From: Humibacter albus DSM 18994
GTDB lineage: Bacteria; Actinomycetota; Actinomycetes; Actinomycetales; Microbacteriaceae
Assembly (NCBI RefSeq): GCF_000421825.1
Contig: NZ_ATXT01000014.1
Span: 248,001-312,000 of the forward strand
DNA length: 64,000 bases
Direction: 5' to 3'
The notes under the pieces were generated by a model. It had not been told where the DNA came from. It ran no database searches and was given only the letters and a program-made list of their open reading frames with translations. Made by a program: the position numbers and the translations under genes. Below are positions 52,452-60,984 of this stretch, piece after piece; position 1 is the first letter of the stretch, and each line of letters starts with the position of its first letter.

Positions 52452-54550
52452 GCCCGCGCAAGACCACCGCGAAGTCCTCGGCGCACGCCGAACTCACCGC
52501 CGAGGAGAAGGCCGAGCTCGCGCTGGCCGAACAGGCCAGGATCTCGGCCGACGACTGGAGTGGCGGAGTCGCTCCCGGCAAGGCCTCGAACTTCGGGCCT
52601 TCGTTCCGCCGGCTGATCGGGCTGCTCAAGCCGAACGCCCTGGCGTTCGTGCTCGTGTCGTTCCTCGGCGCGATCGGCGTCGTGCTCGCGGTGCTGGCGC
52701 CGAAGGTGCTCGGCCAAGCGACGAACATCCTGTTCGAGGGCGTCGTGTCGAAGCAGCTGCCCGCCGGCGTGACGAAGCAGCAGGTCATCGACCAGCTGAA
52801 CAGCTCCGGTCAGCACGATGTGGCCAACATCGTCTCCGCGATGCAGAACCTCGTGCCCGGTGCCGGCGTCGACTTCGCCGCGCTCGGTCGGGTGCTGCTG
52901 ATCGTGCTCGCGCTGTACGTCGGGTCGTCCGTGCTCAGCTGGCTGCAGGGCTACGTGATCAACATCATCATGGTGCGCACCATGTGGCGTCTGCGTGAAC
53001 AGGTCGAGGCCAAGATCAACCGACTGCCGCTGAGCTACTTCGACCGCGTGCAGCGAGGCGAACTGATCTCGCGCGTCACGAACGACATCGACAACATCAC
53101 GCAGATGATGCAGCAGTCGCTGTCGCAGGCGCTGACCAGCGTGCTCACCGTGCTCGGTGTGCTGATCATGATGTTCTCCATCTCGTGGCAGCTCACGCTC
53201 GTAGCGCTGGTCACGCTGCCGCTGATGGCGATCATCTTCGGTGTGGTCGGTCCGCGCTCGCAGAAGGCCTTCGGCATCCAGTGGCGCAAGGTCGGGCGAC
53301 TGAACGCGCGGGTGGAGGAGTCGTTCTCCGGCCACGCGCTCGTGAAGGTGTTCGGCCGCGAGAAGAGCTCGCGCGAGGCATTCCGTGCCGAGAACGAGGA
53401 GCTGTACCAGGCATCCTTCAAGGCGCAGTTCCTGTCGAACACGATGATGCCGGCGATGATGTTCGTCGGGAATCTCACCTACGTCGGCATCGCGGTGATC
53501 GGCGCACTGATGGTGGCGGGCGGCCAGCTGCGGCTGGGTGACGTGCAGGCGTTCATCCAGTACTCGCAGCAGTTCACCCAGCCGCTGTCGGAGCTGGGTG
53601 GCATGGCGGCGGTCGTGCAGTCCGGCACGGCCTCGGCCGAGCGCGTGTTCGAGCTGCTCGATCAGGACGAGCAGGAACCCGACGCCGTGGATGCCCCGGC
53701 GCCGGTCGCCGGCGACGGCACCATCGAGTTCCAGAACGTCTCGTTCTCGTACACGCCGGAGCGGCCGCTGATCACGGACCTCTCCTTCAGCGTCGAGCCG
53801 GGGGAGACCGTCGCCATCGTGGGTCCGACGGGCGCGGGCAAGACCACGCTGGTCAACCTGATCATGCGGTTCTACGAGCTCGACGGCGGGCGAATCCTGC
53901 TGAACGGTCAGGACATCGGGCAGCTGGCCCGTCGCGACGTGCGGGCGAAGACGGGCATGGTGTTGCAGGATCCCTGGCTGTTCGCCGGCTCGATCAGGGA
54001 GAACATCCGGTACGGCCGCGCGGATGCCACGGACGCCGAGATCCTGGAGGCGGCCAAGGCCACTTACGTCGACCGCTTCGTGCACTCGCTGCCCGACGGC
54101 TACGACACCGTGCTCGACGAGGATGCCTCCAACATCTCGGCGGGGGAGAAGCAGCTGATCACGATCGCGCGGGCGTTCGTCGCCCGGCCGAGCGTGCTCA
54201 TTCTCGACGAGGCGACGAGCTCCGTCGACACCCGCACGGAGTTGCTGCTGCAGCACGCCATGGCGGCGCTGCGCAAGGGTCGCACGTCGTTCGTGATCGC
54301 GCACCGGCTTTCCACGATCCGCGATGCGGACCTCATCCTGGTGATGGAGCACGGCGACATCGTCGAGCAGGGAACGCACGAGGAGCTCATCCAGGCCAAA
54401 GGCGCCTACTTCCGGCTGTACAACTCGCAGTTCGAGCAGGCCGCCACCGACCTGGACGAGGAGTTCGCGGAAGTGCAGGGCGATCCGCTGGCGGCGGAAG
54501 CTGCGCAGATCGCCGAGCGCGACGAGCCGGATGCGGCCGTGGTCGACTGA
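52448..54550 (+). CDS. Heterodimeric ABC exporter, catalytically intact subunit
   Basis: The 700-residue partner of the preceding subunit. It has a ~60-residue charged N-terminal extension, six helices with an unusually long external loop between helices 1 and 2 (about residues 100-150), then the ATPase. Walker A is GPTGAGKTT, Walker B VLILDEATSSVD with the catalytic Glu, and the switch His is in VIAHRLSTI. The signature is altered to NISAGEKQL. Together the pair likely exports lipids, peptides or hydrophobic drugs; the substrate is unknown. Confidence 0.9.
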   Translation: MSPRKTTAKSSAHAELTAEEKAELALAEQARISADDWSGGVAPGKASNFGPSFRRLIGLLKPNALAFVLVSFLGAIGVVLAVLAPKVLGQATNILFEGVVSKQLPAGVTKQQVIDQLNSSGQHDVANIVSAMQNLVPGAGVDFAALGRVLLIVLALYVGSSVLSWLQGYVINIIMVRTMWRLREQVEAKINRLPLSYFDRVQRGELISRVTNDIDNITQMMQQSLSQALTSVLTVLGVLIMMFSISWQLTLVALVTLPLMAIIFGVVGPRSQKAFGIQWRKVGRLNARVEESFSGHALVKVFGREKSSREAFRAENEELYQASFKAQFLSNTMMPAMMFVGNLTYVGIAVIGALMVAGGQLRLGDVQAFIQYSQQFTQPLSELGGMAAVVQSGTASAERVFELLDQDEQEPDAVDAPAPVAGDGTIEFQNVSFSYTPERPLITDLSFSVEPGETVAIVGPTGAGKTTLVNLIMRFYELDGGRILLNGQDIGQLARRDVRAKTGMVLQDPWLFAGSIRENIRYGRADATDAEILEAAKATYVDRFVHSLPDGYDTVLDEDASNISAGEKQLITIARAFVARPSVLILDEATSSVDTRTELLLQHAMAALRKGRTSFVIAHRLSTIRDADLILVMEHGDIVEQGTHEELIQAKGAYFRLYNSQFEQAATDLDEEFAEVQGDPLAAEAAQIAERDEPDAAVVD

Positions 54551-54572
54551 GGTCGCGCCTACTCTGGGAGAC

Positions 54573-55346
54573 ATGCAGTCGCGCGATGAGAAGCTCGAGC
54601 ACGCCCGATCGTTCGGCGGCGTCGCCGACGTGTACGAGACATCCCGTCCCGGTTATCCGACGGATGCCGTCGCGTGGCTCGTACGCGCCGACCAGCGCCG
54701 CGTGGCCGACGTCGGCGCAGGAACCGGCAAGCTGACCCGCGCTCTGATGGCCGCGGCGCGGGGTGCGGGCGGTGTGGCGGAACGCGAGGTGCTGGCCATC
54801 GACCCGTCTGCCGAGATGCTCGACGTGCTAGGGGCAAGCGTGCCGGGGGTCGAGACGCTGATCGGAGCGGGCGAACAGATTCCGCTGCCCGACGAATCCG
54901 TCGACGCGGTCACGTTCGCGCAGGCGTGGCACTGGGTCGAACCGGCCGCGGCGTCCACCGAGGTCGGGCGGGTTCTCCAGAGCGGCGGCACGCTCGGCCT
55001 GATCTGGAACTTCCGCGATGAGCGTGTCGACTGGGTGCGCGAGCTGGGCGTGGCGATGCACGCCGACGGTGACCAGTACACGGACGGCATGGACGAGGCC
55101 CCGCACGTGTACGCGCCGTTCGGCGACCCCGAGCGTGCGAAGTTCGAATGGAAGCAGCCCCTGGATCGTGCCGGCGTGCTCGACCTCGTGCGCTCGCGCA
55201 GCTACTTCGCCGTCATGGACGAGGCGCAGCAGTCGCAGACGCTCGCCGACGTCGCGCGGCTGATCGACACGCATCCGCAGACCGCAGGCCGGGAGAGCAT
55301 CGAGCTGCCGTATGTGACGCTCGCGTTCCGATATGTGAGGCCGTGA
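54573..55346 (+). CDS. Class I SAM-dependent methyltransferase
   Basis: A 257-residue Rossmann-type methyltransferase. Motif I is VADVGAGTGKLTRAL near residue 44, the acidic residue after beta-2 is VLAIDPSAEML, and the motif II/post I region PLPDESVDAVTFAQAWHW is intact, as in UbiE/Methyltransf_11 proteins. ATG 54573 has GGGAG just upstream and also a TACTCT box 7 nt away. Substrate unknown. Confidence 0.82.
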   Translation: MQSRDEKLEHARSFGGVADVYETSRPGYPTDAVAWLVRADQRRVADVGAGTGKLTRALMAAARGAGGVAEREVLAIDPSAEMLDVLGASVPGVETLIGAGEQIPLPDESVDAVTFAQAWHWVEPAAASTEVGRVLQSGGTLGLIWNFRDERVDWVRELGVAMHADGDQYTDGMDEAPHVYAPFGDPERAKFEWKQPLDRAGVLDLVRSRSYFAVMDEAQQSQTLADVARLIDTHPQTAGRESIELPYVTLAFRYVRP

Positions 55347-55429
55347 TCGGGGAGCCGGCTCTGGGCATCCCACCGTCCGCGGGCTCCGGCGGTCGGGGCT
55401 CCTGAGCGGGCCGGATACGATGGATGCCC

Positions 55430-56503
55430 GTGGCTCTCACTATCGGCATCGTCGGCCTGCCCAACGTCGGCAAGTCCACCCTCTTCAATGCCCTGACCAA
55501 GAACCAGGTGCTCGCGGCGAACTACCCGTTCGCGACGATCGAGCCCAACATCGGCGTGGTCAACCTGCCCGACGGTCGGCTGCAGACTCTCTCCGACCTG
55601 TTCCACTCGGAGAAGATCGTGCCGGCCACCGTGAGCTTCGTGGACATCGCCGGCATCGTGCGCGGCGCGTCGACGGGCGAGGGCCTCGGCAACCAGTTCC
55701 TCGCGAATATCCGTGAGGCGGATGCCATCGCTCAGGTCGTGCGCGGATTCGCCGACTCCGACGTGGTGCACGTGGAGGGCGAGGTGAACCCTGCGAACGA
55801 CCTCGAGACGATCGGCGCCGAGCTCATGCTCGCCGACCTGCAGACTCTCGAGAAGGCGATCACGCGCTACGAGAAGGAGGTGCGCGGCCGCAAGCTCGAT
55901 CCCTCGGTGCTCGAGGCCGCCGTCGCCGCCCGCGAGTCGCTCGAGAAGGGGGTGCTGCTGTCGGCGACCGCGCTGGACCTGGCGCCGATCAAGGAGCTCG
56001 GGCTGCTGACATCCAAGCCGTTCATCTTCGTGTTCAACGTGGACGAGGCCGTGCTCACGGATGCCGCGCGCAAGGCCGAGCTCGCGGGTCTCGTCGCCCC
56101 TGCGCAGGCCGTGTTCCTCGACGCGAAACTCGAGTCCGAACTGATCGACCTGGACGAGGCGGATGCCGCGGAGCTTCTGGCCTCGACCGGTCAGGAGGAG
56201 AGCGGCCTCGACCAGCTCGCGCGCATCGGTTTCGACACGCTCGGGCTGCAGACCTTCCTCACTGCCGGGCCGAAGGAGTCGCGTGCGTGGACCATCCGCC
56301 AGGGCTGGAAGGCCCCGCAAGCGGCCGGGGTCATCCACACCGACTTCGAGAAGGGCTTCATCAAAGCGGAGGTCATCTCGTTCGACGACCTGGTCGAGCT
56401 CGGCTCGGTGCACGAGGCGCGCGCGCACGGCAAGGCGCGCCTCGAGGGCAAGGACTACGTCATGCAGGACGGCGACGTGGTGGAATTTCGTTTTGCGCGT
56501 TAA
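55430..56503 (+). CDS. ychF: Redox-regulated ATPase YchF with an altered C terminus
   Basis: Obg-family P-loop ATPase that binds ribosomes and tunes stress responses. Length about 357. Walker A is [18 protein letters not shown], switch regions [22 protein letters not shown], the ATP-favouring NVDEA follows, and the C-terminal TGS domain has [20 protein letters not shown] prefer GTG 55430, 8 nt after TACGAT, giving the normal VALTIGIVG start; ATG 55424 adds two residues. The protein ends [10 protein letters not shown], whereas a displaced copy at 60348-60380 would encode [10 protein letters not shown], the more usual ending. Confidence 0.94.
   Translation: MALTIGIVGLPNVGKSTLFNALTKNQVLAANYPFATIEPNIGVVNLPDGRLQTLSDLFHSEKIVPATVSFVDIAGIVRGASTGEGLGNQFLANIREADAIAQVVRGFADSDVVHVEGEVNPANDLETIGAELMLADLQTLEKAITRYEKEVRGRKLDPSVLEAAVAARESLEKGVLLSATALDLAPIKELGLLTSKPFIFVFNVDEAVLTDAARKAELAGLVAPAQAVFLDAKLESELIDLDEADAAELLASTGQEESGLDQLARIGFDTLGLQTFLTAGPKESRAWTIRQGWKAPQAAGVIHTDFEKGFIKAEVISFDDLVELGSVHEARAHGKARLEGKDYVMQDGDVVEFRFAR
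56470..56503 (+). repeat. ychF 3'-end repeat, copy 1 (in the gene)
   Basis: CGGCGACGTGGTGGA (56470-56484) is identical to 60347-60361. After it the copies differ mainly at synonymous third positions (GAATTTCGTTTT against GAGTTCCGCTTT). The GCGTTAA around the stop and a CGCTCGCC downstream also recur in copy 2. Confidence 0.75.
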
Positions 56504-56609
56504 CCTCTGGCGCTCGCCCTGACCTCCGTGAGAAAGCTCGCTGGCGGTTACCGGCGACATGGTCGCCGAGGTCGATCGTATGACCGAGGCAGTTAGCACG
56601 CGTCTGGAG

Positions 56610-57302
56610 TTAGCGCTGCCCAGGAAAGCCCGTGTGGCGCTTCTCTTCGCGCCAGGCCAGAGTCTGCGCCGGGTTGGCCAGGGACAGTCTCGCTTGCACT
56701 TGCTCCTTGCCGAGGTCGGTGGTGTAGGCCGGCGTGCCGGGCTGCTGATGCCAGGAATCGGCAAGCATGCCGCCGTCGACGGGGTCGAAGCCGACCAGGT
56801 CGACCAGCCCCATCACCAGTCGCTTCTGGTCAGCGTCGTCGCCGGCGACCGGCAGGGCGATCCGACCGGGCGTCCCTGGAGACGCGTTCTTGCCCTGCAG
56901 TGAGCGGTAGTTGATGCTGTTGAATGCCTTGATAACCCGGTGGCCGAACAGGTTGGAGATCCACTCGCTTTCGACGGCTCCGTGCTCGAGTTCGGGGATC
57001 TCGCGGTCACGCAGGCCGGGCACGTAATTGCTGCTGTCAACGATGGCGATCGTTGGAGGAATGCGGCCGCGTAGCTTCGCAGCGACGTCGGGCATCGCTT
57101 CGGTTGGGACGCTCAGGATGACAGCCTCGGCGTCATCGGCGGCGTCCTGAACGTCGACCGGTCGCGCACTGATTCGCTGTGCGAACTCGATCAGCTTCTC
57201 ACCTCCGCGGGAGCTGGCGACCGATACCTCGTGGCCGGCGGCGGCGAGCCGCTGAGCGATCGTGCCGCCGATGTTGCCGATGCCGATAACCGTGATCTTC
57301 AT
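56610..57302 (-). CDS. NAD(P)-binding reductase, F420-dependent NADP reductase-like
   Basis: A 230-residue Rossmann-fold protein. The nucleotide loop is ITVIGIGNIGGTIAQRLAAAGHEV (GxGxxG, residues 7-12), followed by SSRGGEK as the likely NADP-phosphate contact. VIDSSNYVPG-like and SISNLFGHRVIKAFNSINY-like blocks match the NADPH:F420 reductase family, some members of which no longer use F420. Divergent from the marR gene across a long palindrome, so probably MarR-controlled. Confidence 0.75.
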   Translation of the reverse strand: MKITVIGIGNIGGTIAQRLAAAGHEVSVASSRGGEKLIEFAQRISARPVDVQDAADDAEAVILSVPTEAMPDVAAKLRGRIPPTIAIVDSSNYVPGLRDREIPELEHGAVESEWISNLFGHRVIKAFNSINYRSLQGKNASPGTPGRIALPVAGDDADQKRLVMGLVDLVGFDPVDGGMLADSWHQQPGTPAYTTDLGKEQVQARLSLANPAQTLAWREEKRHTGFPGQR

Positions 57303-57348
57303 TGTGCTGCTCCTTGTCGTCGTCGTTCTGAATCGCAGACAGTGCTAG

Positions 57349-57390
57349 TTGCCCACAGGCAACGATACCGATATGGTTGCCTGCGGGCAA
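57349..57390. promoter_or_regulatory. Large double palindrome, candidate MarR operator
   Basis: TTGCCCACAGGCAAC (57349-57363) and GTTGCCTGCGGGCAA (57376-57390) are inverted copies matching at 14 of 15 positions. Each half is itself palindromic (TTGCC-N4-GGCAA/C). They sit between the divergent reductase and marR genes, 16 nt before the marR start, as expected for dimer binding by MarR. Confidence 0.65.
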
Positions 57391-57406
57391 TGACAGGAGG
57401 CCGAGA

Positions 57407-57850
57407 ATGGACGACGTCGAGCAGATCGAAGACGCGCTCAGCACGATCTTCAACGCTTGGTTGGCCAGTTCCCGATCTGTGAGCACTCGCATCGGACCGG
57501 ACGTGGGGTACCACGGAATGGTGCTGCTGATCTGGCTGACTCATCGAGACGGGAGCCGGCTCACCGATATCGCGGACCACTTCGGTGTCGGGAAGGGGAC
57601 GATGAGCCGGCAGCTGAGTGCACTGGAGGAGCGCGGCCACGTCGTGCGGGAGCCGTGCCCGAACGACGCCCGAAGCGTTCTCTTCAGCGTCTCCCAAGCG
57701 ACCACGGCGGCAATTGCGGAGGCGCACAAGCAGGACTCCGCGTGGCGTCGCGCTGCCCTTTCCCAATGGGATCCGGAGGATCTGGCCGAATTCGGCCGTG
57801 TTCTCACCAAGTTCGCGGACCTCGAACGCCAGAGGGCCTCGGCTGTCTGA
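57407..57850 (+). CDS. MarR family transcriptional regulator
   Basis: A 147-residue winged-helix regulator. The DNA-binding part reads GSRLTDIADHFGVGKGTMSRQLSALEERGHVVREPCPNDARS (about residues 48-90), followed by the wing and a dimerisation helix. CAGGAGG precedes ATG 57407. Flanked by the divergent reductase and the downstream efflux pump and SDR, it probably represses both directions and is relieved by a toxic ligand. Confidence 0.87.
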   Translation: MDDVEQIEDALSTIFNAWLASSRSVSTRIGPDVGYHGMVLLIWLTHRDGSRLTDIADHFGVGKGTMSRQLSALEERGHVVREPCPNDARSVLFSVSQATTAAIAEAHKQDSAWRRAALSQWDPEDLAEFGRVLTKFADLERQRASAV

Positions 57851-57905
57851 TCAGACGCTCACACCCGCCCTTACACATCCACCAACTTCTGAGTGAAGGA
57901 ACCTC

Positions 57906-59384
57906 TTGGCCTGCACCACAACCCAGACTGTCCCGCCCCGGAACGACCACAAGAGCCCAACGCAATCGCCGGGATCGGGCCTGACGATCGGTGTGCTCGT
58001 GCTCGCCGCGTTCGTCATGTTCCTCAATGAGACGGTGCTCAGCGTCGCCTTGAAGACCCTGGGCAGTGACCTGGCGCTGCCGACGGCCACGATCCAGTGG
58101 GTGACCAGCGTCTTCCTGCTCACCATGGCCATCGTGATTCCCACCACCGGTTACCTGTTGGAGCGTTTCACTGAGCGGCAGGTGTTCTTCGCTTCGACTC
58201 TGCTGTTCGTCGCGGGCACTCTCGCCTGTGCGCTTTCGCCGGGATTTGCTGTGTTGATCGCTGGGCGTGTGCTGCAAGCTGCGGGTACGGCGCTCATCAT
58301 GCCGCTGCTGATGACCACCGTCATGCGGCTGATCCCGACGAATCGAAGGGGCACGGTGATCGGCACCATCATCATCGTCACGGCTGTCGCTCCTGCCCTC
58401 GGCCCAACGCTAGGCGGACTTGTCCTCGGCTCTCTTGGCTGGCGCTGGCTGTTCTGGCTTGTCCTGCCGTTGATGGCAGTCGTCATCGTGATCGGTGCCG
58501 CTAAGCTGCGCCCGTCGCGCACAGCGGAGCAGACTCCGCTGGACCTGCTGTCTGTGCCGCTCACAGCGGTCGGCTTCGGCGCTCTGCTCTACGGGCTCTC
58601 CACCATCGGGGAAGGTTCGGAAGGGCGGATCTCGGTGACCAGCGTGGTTTCCCTGGTCGTCGGCGTCATCGCCCTGGCTGCATTCATCGGTCGGCAGCTG
58701 CGACTCCAGCGCAAGAACAAGGCGCTGTTGGACCTGCGTGCGTTCACACATCGGCGCTTCGCCGTCGCCGTCGGGATCGTCTGCCTGCTGTTCACGTGCA
58801 TGATGGCGCTTACCGCTGTCCTGCTGCCGCTCTATCTGCAAACCTCCCTCGCCTTCAGCGCCACGGCCAGCGGTCTGGCCATGCTCCCGGGTGGTCTGGC
58901 CATGGGTCTGCTCGGCCCGGTCGTTGGCCGGCTGTATGACCGGTGGGGAGCGCGCCCTCTGGTCATCCCCGGCGCAGCGCTCACCGCACTCGCACTCGTA
59001 CTGTTCGCCCTCACGGGGACAAGCAGCCCGGTGTGGATGGTCATCATGATGCACGTGCTGATCATGGCCGGCATCAGCATCATGATGGCACCCCTCAACA
59101 CGGACGCACTGTCATCGCTGCCGGAGCACCTCTACTCCCATGGCTCGGCGATCCTCAACACCGTCCAGCAAGTCGCAGGAGCCCTGGGCATCGCGGTGTT
59201 CGTCACCATATCCACACTCGCTTCCACCCGCGCCGACGTCGCCCCGGATGCCGCGGGTCTCCACACCGCGTTCACGATCATGGCAGCCGTCGGTGTCGCC
59301 GCCTTCGGGCTGTCGTTCCTGGTCCGCCGAGCGGAGTCGGACAAGGATGAGCCGACGAGGACGGACGAGGTCGCCCGCGGCTGA
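57906..59384 (+). CDS. DHA2-family MFS multidrug efflux transporter
   Basis: A 492-residue exporter with 14 predicted helices. Characteristic are MFLNETVLSVALKTLGSDL in helix 1, GYLLERFTERQVFF (motif A), LQAAGTALIMPLLMT, and the motif C segment VTAVAPALGPTLGGLVLGSLGWRW, all as in EmrB/QacA proteins. Start is TTG 57906 with GAAGG upstream. It follows marR by 55 bp and is probably co-transcribed. Confidence 0.88.
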   Translation: MACTTTQTVPPRNDHKSPTQSPGSGLTIGVLVLAAFVMFLNETVLSVALKTLGSDLALPTATIQWVTSVFLLTMAIVIPTTGYLLERFTERQVFFASTLLFVAGTLACALSPGFAVLIAGRVLQAAGTALIMPLLMTTVMRLIPTNRRGTVIGTIIIVTAVAPALGPTLGGLVLGSLGWRWLFWLVLPLMAVVIVIGAAKLRPSRTAEQTPLDLLSVPLTAVGFGALLYGLSTIGEGSEGRISVTSVVSLVVGVIALAAFIGRQLRLQRKNKALLDLRAFTHRRFAVAVGIVCLLFTCMMALTAVLLPLYLQTSLAFSATASGLAMLPGGLAMGLLGPVVGRLYDRWGARPLVIPGAALTALALVLFALTGTSSPVWMVIMMHVLIMAGISIMMAPLNTDALSSLPEHLYSHGSAILNTVQQVAGALGIAVFVTISTLASTRADVAPDAAGLHTAFTIMAAVGVAAFGLSFLVRRAESDKDEPTRTDEVARG

Positions 59385-59459
59385 CGGCATCACCGGACAG
59401 GTGGACCACTTGGACCATCCCATGCAGGACTAATCACCTATCAAACCCAGGAGACCGAC

Positions 59460-60221
59460 ATGTCTGCACAATCTGCGATTGCGCTGGTGACTGGTGGAAG
59501 CCGCGGCATTGGGCGAGCGACGGTAGAAGCGCTTGCGCAGCGCGGGATCGACACGATCTTCACCTACAAGAACAACCGTGACGCGGCCGACCAAGTCATC
59601 GCCGTGGCCGAACAGGCGGGCGCACGAGCGCTGGCGCTGCAGCTCGACACGAGCGACACCCCGGGCTTCACCGCCTTCGCCGACTTGTTGCGCCACACGC
59701 TCGGCCAATGGGAAGCCGACCGAATCGATTTCCTCGTCAACAACGCCGGCACCTCATACTCGGCACTGTTCCCGGAGGTAACGGAGGAAGAGTTCGACAA
59801 GCTCTACCGAGTCCACTTCAAAGGCGTGTTCTTCCTGACCCAGACGCTCCTGCCGCTGATCGCCGACGGCGGCCGGATCGTGAACGTCACCTCCTCCGTC
59901 ACCCGCATCATCAGCCCAGACAGCATGTCCTACGCACTGATGAAGTCCGCCGTGGAGATGTGGACCGTCTACCTCGCCAAAGAACTTTCCGCGCGCCGGA
60001 TTGCAGTCAACGCCGTGGCACCCGGTTCCACGATGACCGACTTCAGCGGCGGCGTCGTGCGAGACGACCCGGAGGTCAACCGCCAGATGGCTGAGGCAAC
60101 CGCACTCGGCCGCGCAGGCCGGCCCGAGGACATCGGCCAGACGATCGCATCGCTGCTATCGCCCGAGAACGCGTGGATCACCGCCCAGCGGATCGAAGCT
60201 TCCGGGGGCCTGATGCTCTGA
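59460..60221 (+). CDS. Short-chain dehydrogenase/reductase
   Basis: A 253-residue classical SDR. TGGSRGIGRATVEAL (residues 11-25) binds NAD(P), NNAG is in FLVNNAGTSY, the catalytic Ser is in NVTSSVTR and YxxxK in SYALMKSA. The ending DIGQTIASLLSPENAWITAQRIEASGGLML is standard. It lies behind the efflux pump with 75 bp spacing. Substrate unknown; it may reduce a reactive carbonyl compound. Confidence 0.87.
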   Translation: MSAQSAIALVTGGSRGIGRATVEALAQRGIDTIFTYKNNRDAADQVIAVAEQAGARALALQLDTSDTPGFTAFADLLRHTLGQWEADRIDFLVNNAGTSYSALFPEVTEEEFDKLYRVHFKGVFFLTQTLLPLIADGGRIVNVTSSVTRIISPDSMSYALMKSAVEMWTVYLAKELSARRIAVNAVAPGSTMTDFSGGVVRDDPEVNRQMAEATALGRAGRPEDIGQTIASLLSPENAWITAQRIEASGGLML

Positions 60222-60346
60222 GCATCGCCCGCATCGAGAGTGGGGCTGAATATCGGCCTCACCCGGGGCATGTGGCAGAGGTCCCGGACGGTTCCGTTGT
60301 AGCGCTCGGACAGGACCAGCGGCGTTGGTTCAGAGGTTGTTACCTG

Positions 60347-60425
60347 CGGCGACGTGGTGGAGTTCCGCTTTAACGCCTAGCGTTAATGACGCTCGCCGTT
60401 ATACGCTGGTCTCGTGATCAGATCG
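60347..60425 (+). repeat. ychF 3'-end repeat, copy 2, fused to the higBA promoter
   Basis: From 60348 the sequence encodes [10 protein letters not shown] and a TAG stop (60378-60380), a plausible original ychF ending, then continues into the higB promoter. Bases 60356-60425 align without gaps to 61532-61601 with 56 of 70 identical by hand count. Confidence 0.75.
60371..60385. promoter_or_regulatory. Candidate HigA operator
   Basis: TAACGC-CTA-GCGTTA is a perfect inverted repeat overlapping the displaced ychF stop. TACGCT (60402-60407) lies six nt before the higB GTG and is a likely -10 box of a leaderless transcript, so antitoxin binding would block it. Confidence 0.5.
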
Positions 60426-60695
60426 TTCGGTAGCAAGGACACCGAGCGGCTGTGGCGTCGTGAGCGAGTGCCCTCCCTGGATCCGCGGATCCTCCGGGTG
60501 GCGTTGCGCAAGCTTCGTCAGGTGGGGTCCGCTGAGGTGCTCGACGACCTCCGCGTTCCGCCCGGCAATAGGCTCGAGGCTCTCAAGGGCGACCGATCTG
60601 GTCAGCACAGCATCAGGATCAACGACCAGTGGCGGATCTGCTTCGTGTGGACCGACGCCGGACCAGAGGAGGTGGAGATCGTTGACTACCACTGA
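60414..60695 (+). CDS. higB: HigB/RelE-type toxin
   Basis: A 93-residue ribosome-dependent mRNA interferase-like toxin. The family core is LEALKGDRSGQHSIRINDQWRICFVW near residues 55-80 and the ending GPEEVEIVDYH is typical of HigB. It starts with GTG 60414 and overlaps the antitoxin start by 14 bp, toxin first, as in higBA loci. Active-site identity beyond the conserved Arg/Tyr/His pattern was not checked. Confidence 0.88.
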   Translation: MIRSFGSKDTERLWRRERVPSLDPRILRVALRKLRQVGSAEVLDDLRVPPGNRLEALKGDRSGQHSIRINDQWRICFVWTDAGPEEVEIVDYH

Positions 60696-60984
60696 CAAGA
60701 TCGAGCCGATCCACCCGGGTGAGGTCCTCATGGAGGACTTCATCGAGGGCTTCGGCATCACGCAGAACAAGCTCGCTGTGTCCATTGGTGTGCCGCCGCG
60801 GCGAATCAACGAGATCGTGCACGGCAAGCGGGGCATCACGGCGGACACGGCGCTGCGGCTCGCGAAGTACTTCGGCACCTCGGCCGAGTTCTGGATCAAC
60901 CTGCAGAGCCATTACGAGCTCGACCGTGCGGAGGATCTAGCAGGGGAGCAGATCGCAGCGATCTCGCCGCTGCGGGTCGCGTGA
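60682..60984 (+). CDS. higA: HigA/VapI-type antitoxin
   Basis: A 100-residue XRE-family antitoxin. The start is inferred as TTG 60682 inside the toxin end, with GAGGAGG upstream. HPGEVLMEDFIEGFGITQNKLAVSIGVPPRRINEIVHGKRGITADTALRLAKYFGTSAEFW is the standard HigA HTH and following helix. It should neutralise HigB and repress the operon. Its stop overlaps the GNAT start by 4 bp. Confidence 0.9.
   Translation: MTTTDKIEPIHPGEVLMEDFIEGFGITQNKLAVSIGVPPRRINEIVHGKRGITADTALRLAKYFGTSAEFWINLQSHYELDRAEDLAGEQIAAISPLRVA

Larger units (their letters stand above)
56485..60361. mobile_element. Putative 3.9-kb insertion at the ychF 3' end
   Basis: Between two copies of the ychF terminus lie a reductase, a MarR regulator, a DHA2 efflux pump and an SDR, with no known place in the conserved neighbourhood. 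The insertion left ychF in frame with a substituted ending. No integrase or transposase is visible, so mechanism is open: recombination between repeats, or loss of the recombinase. Confidence 0.45.
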
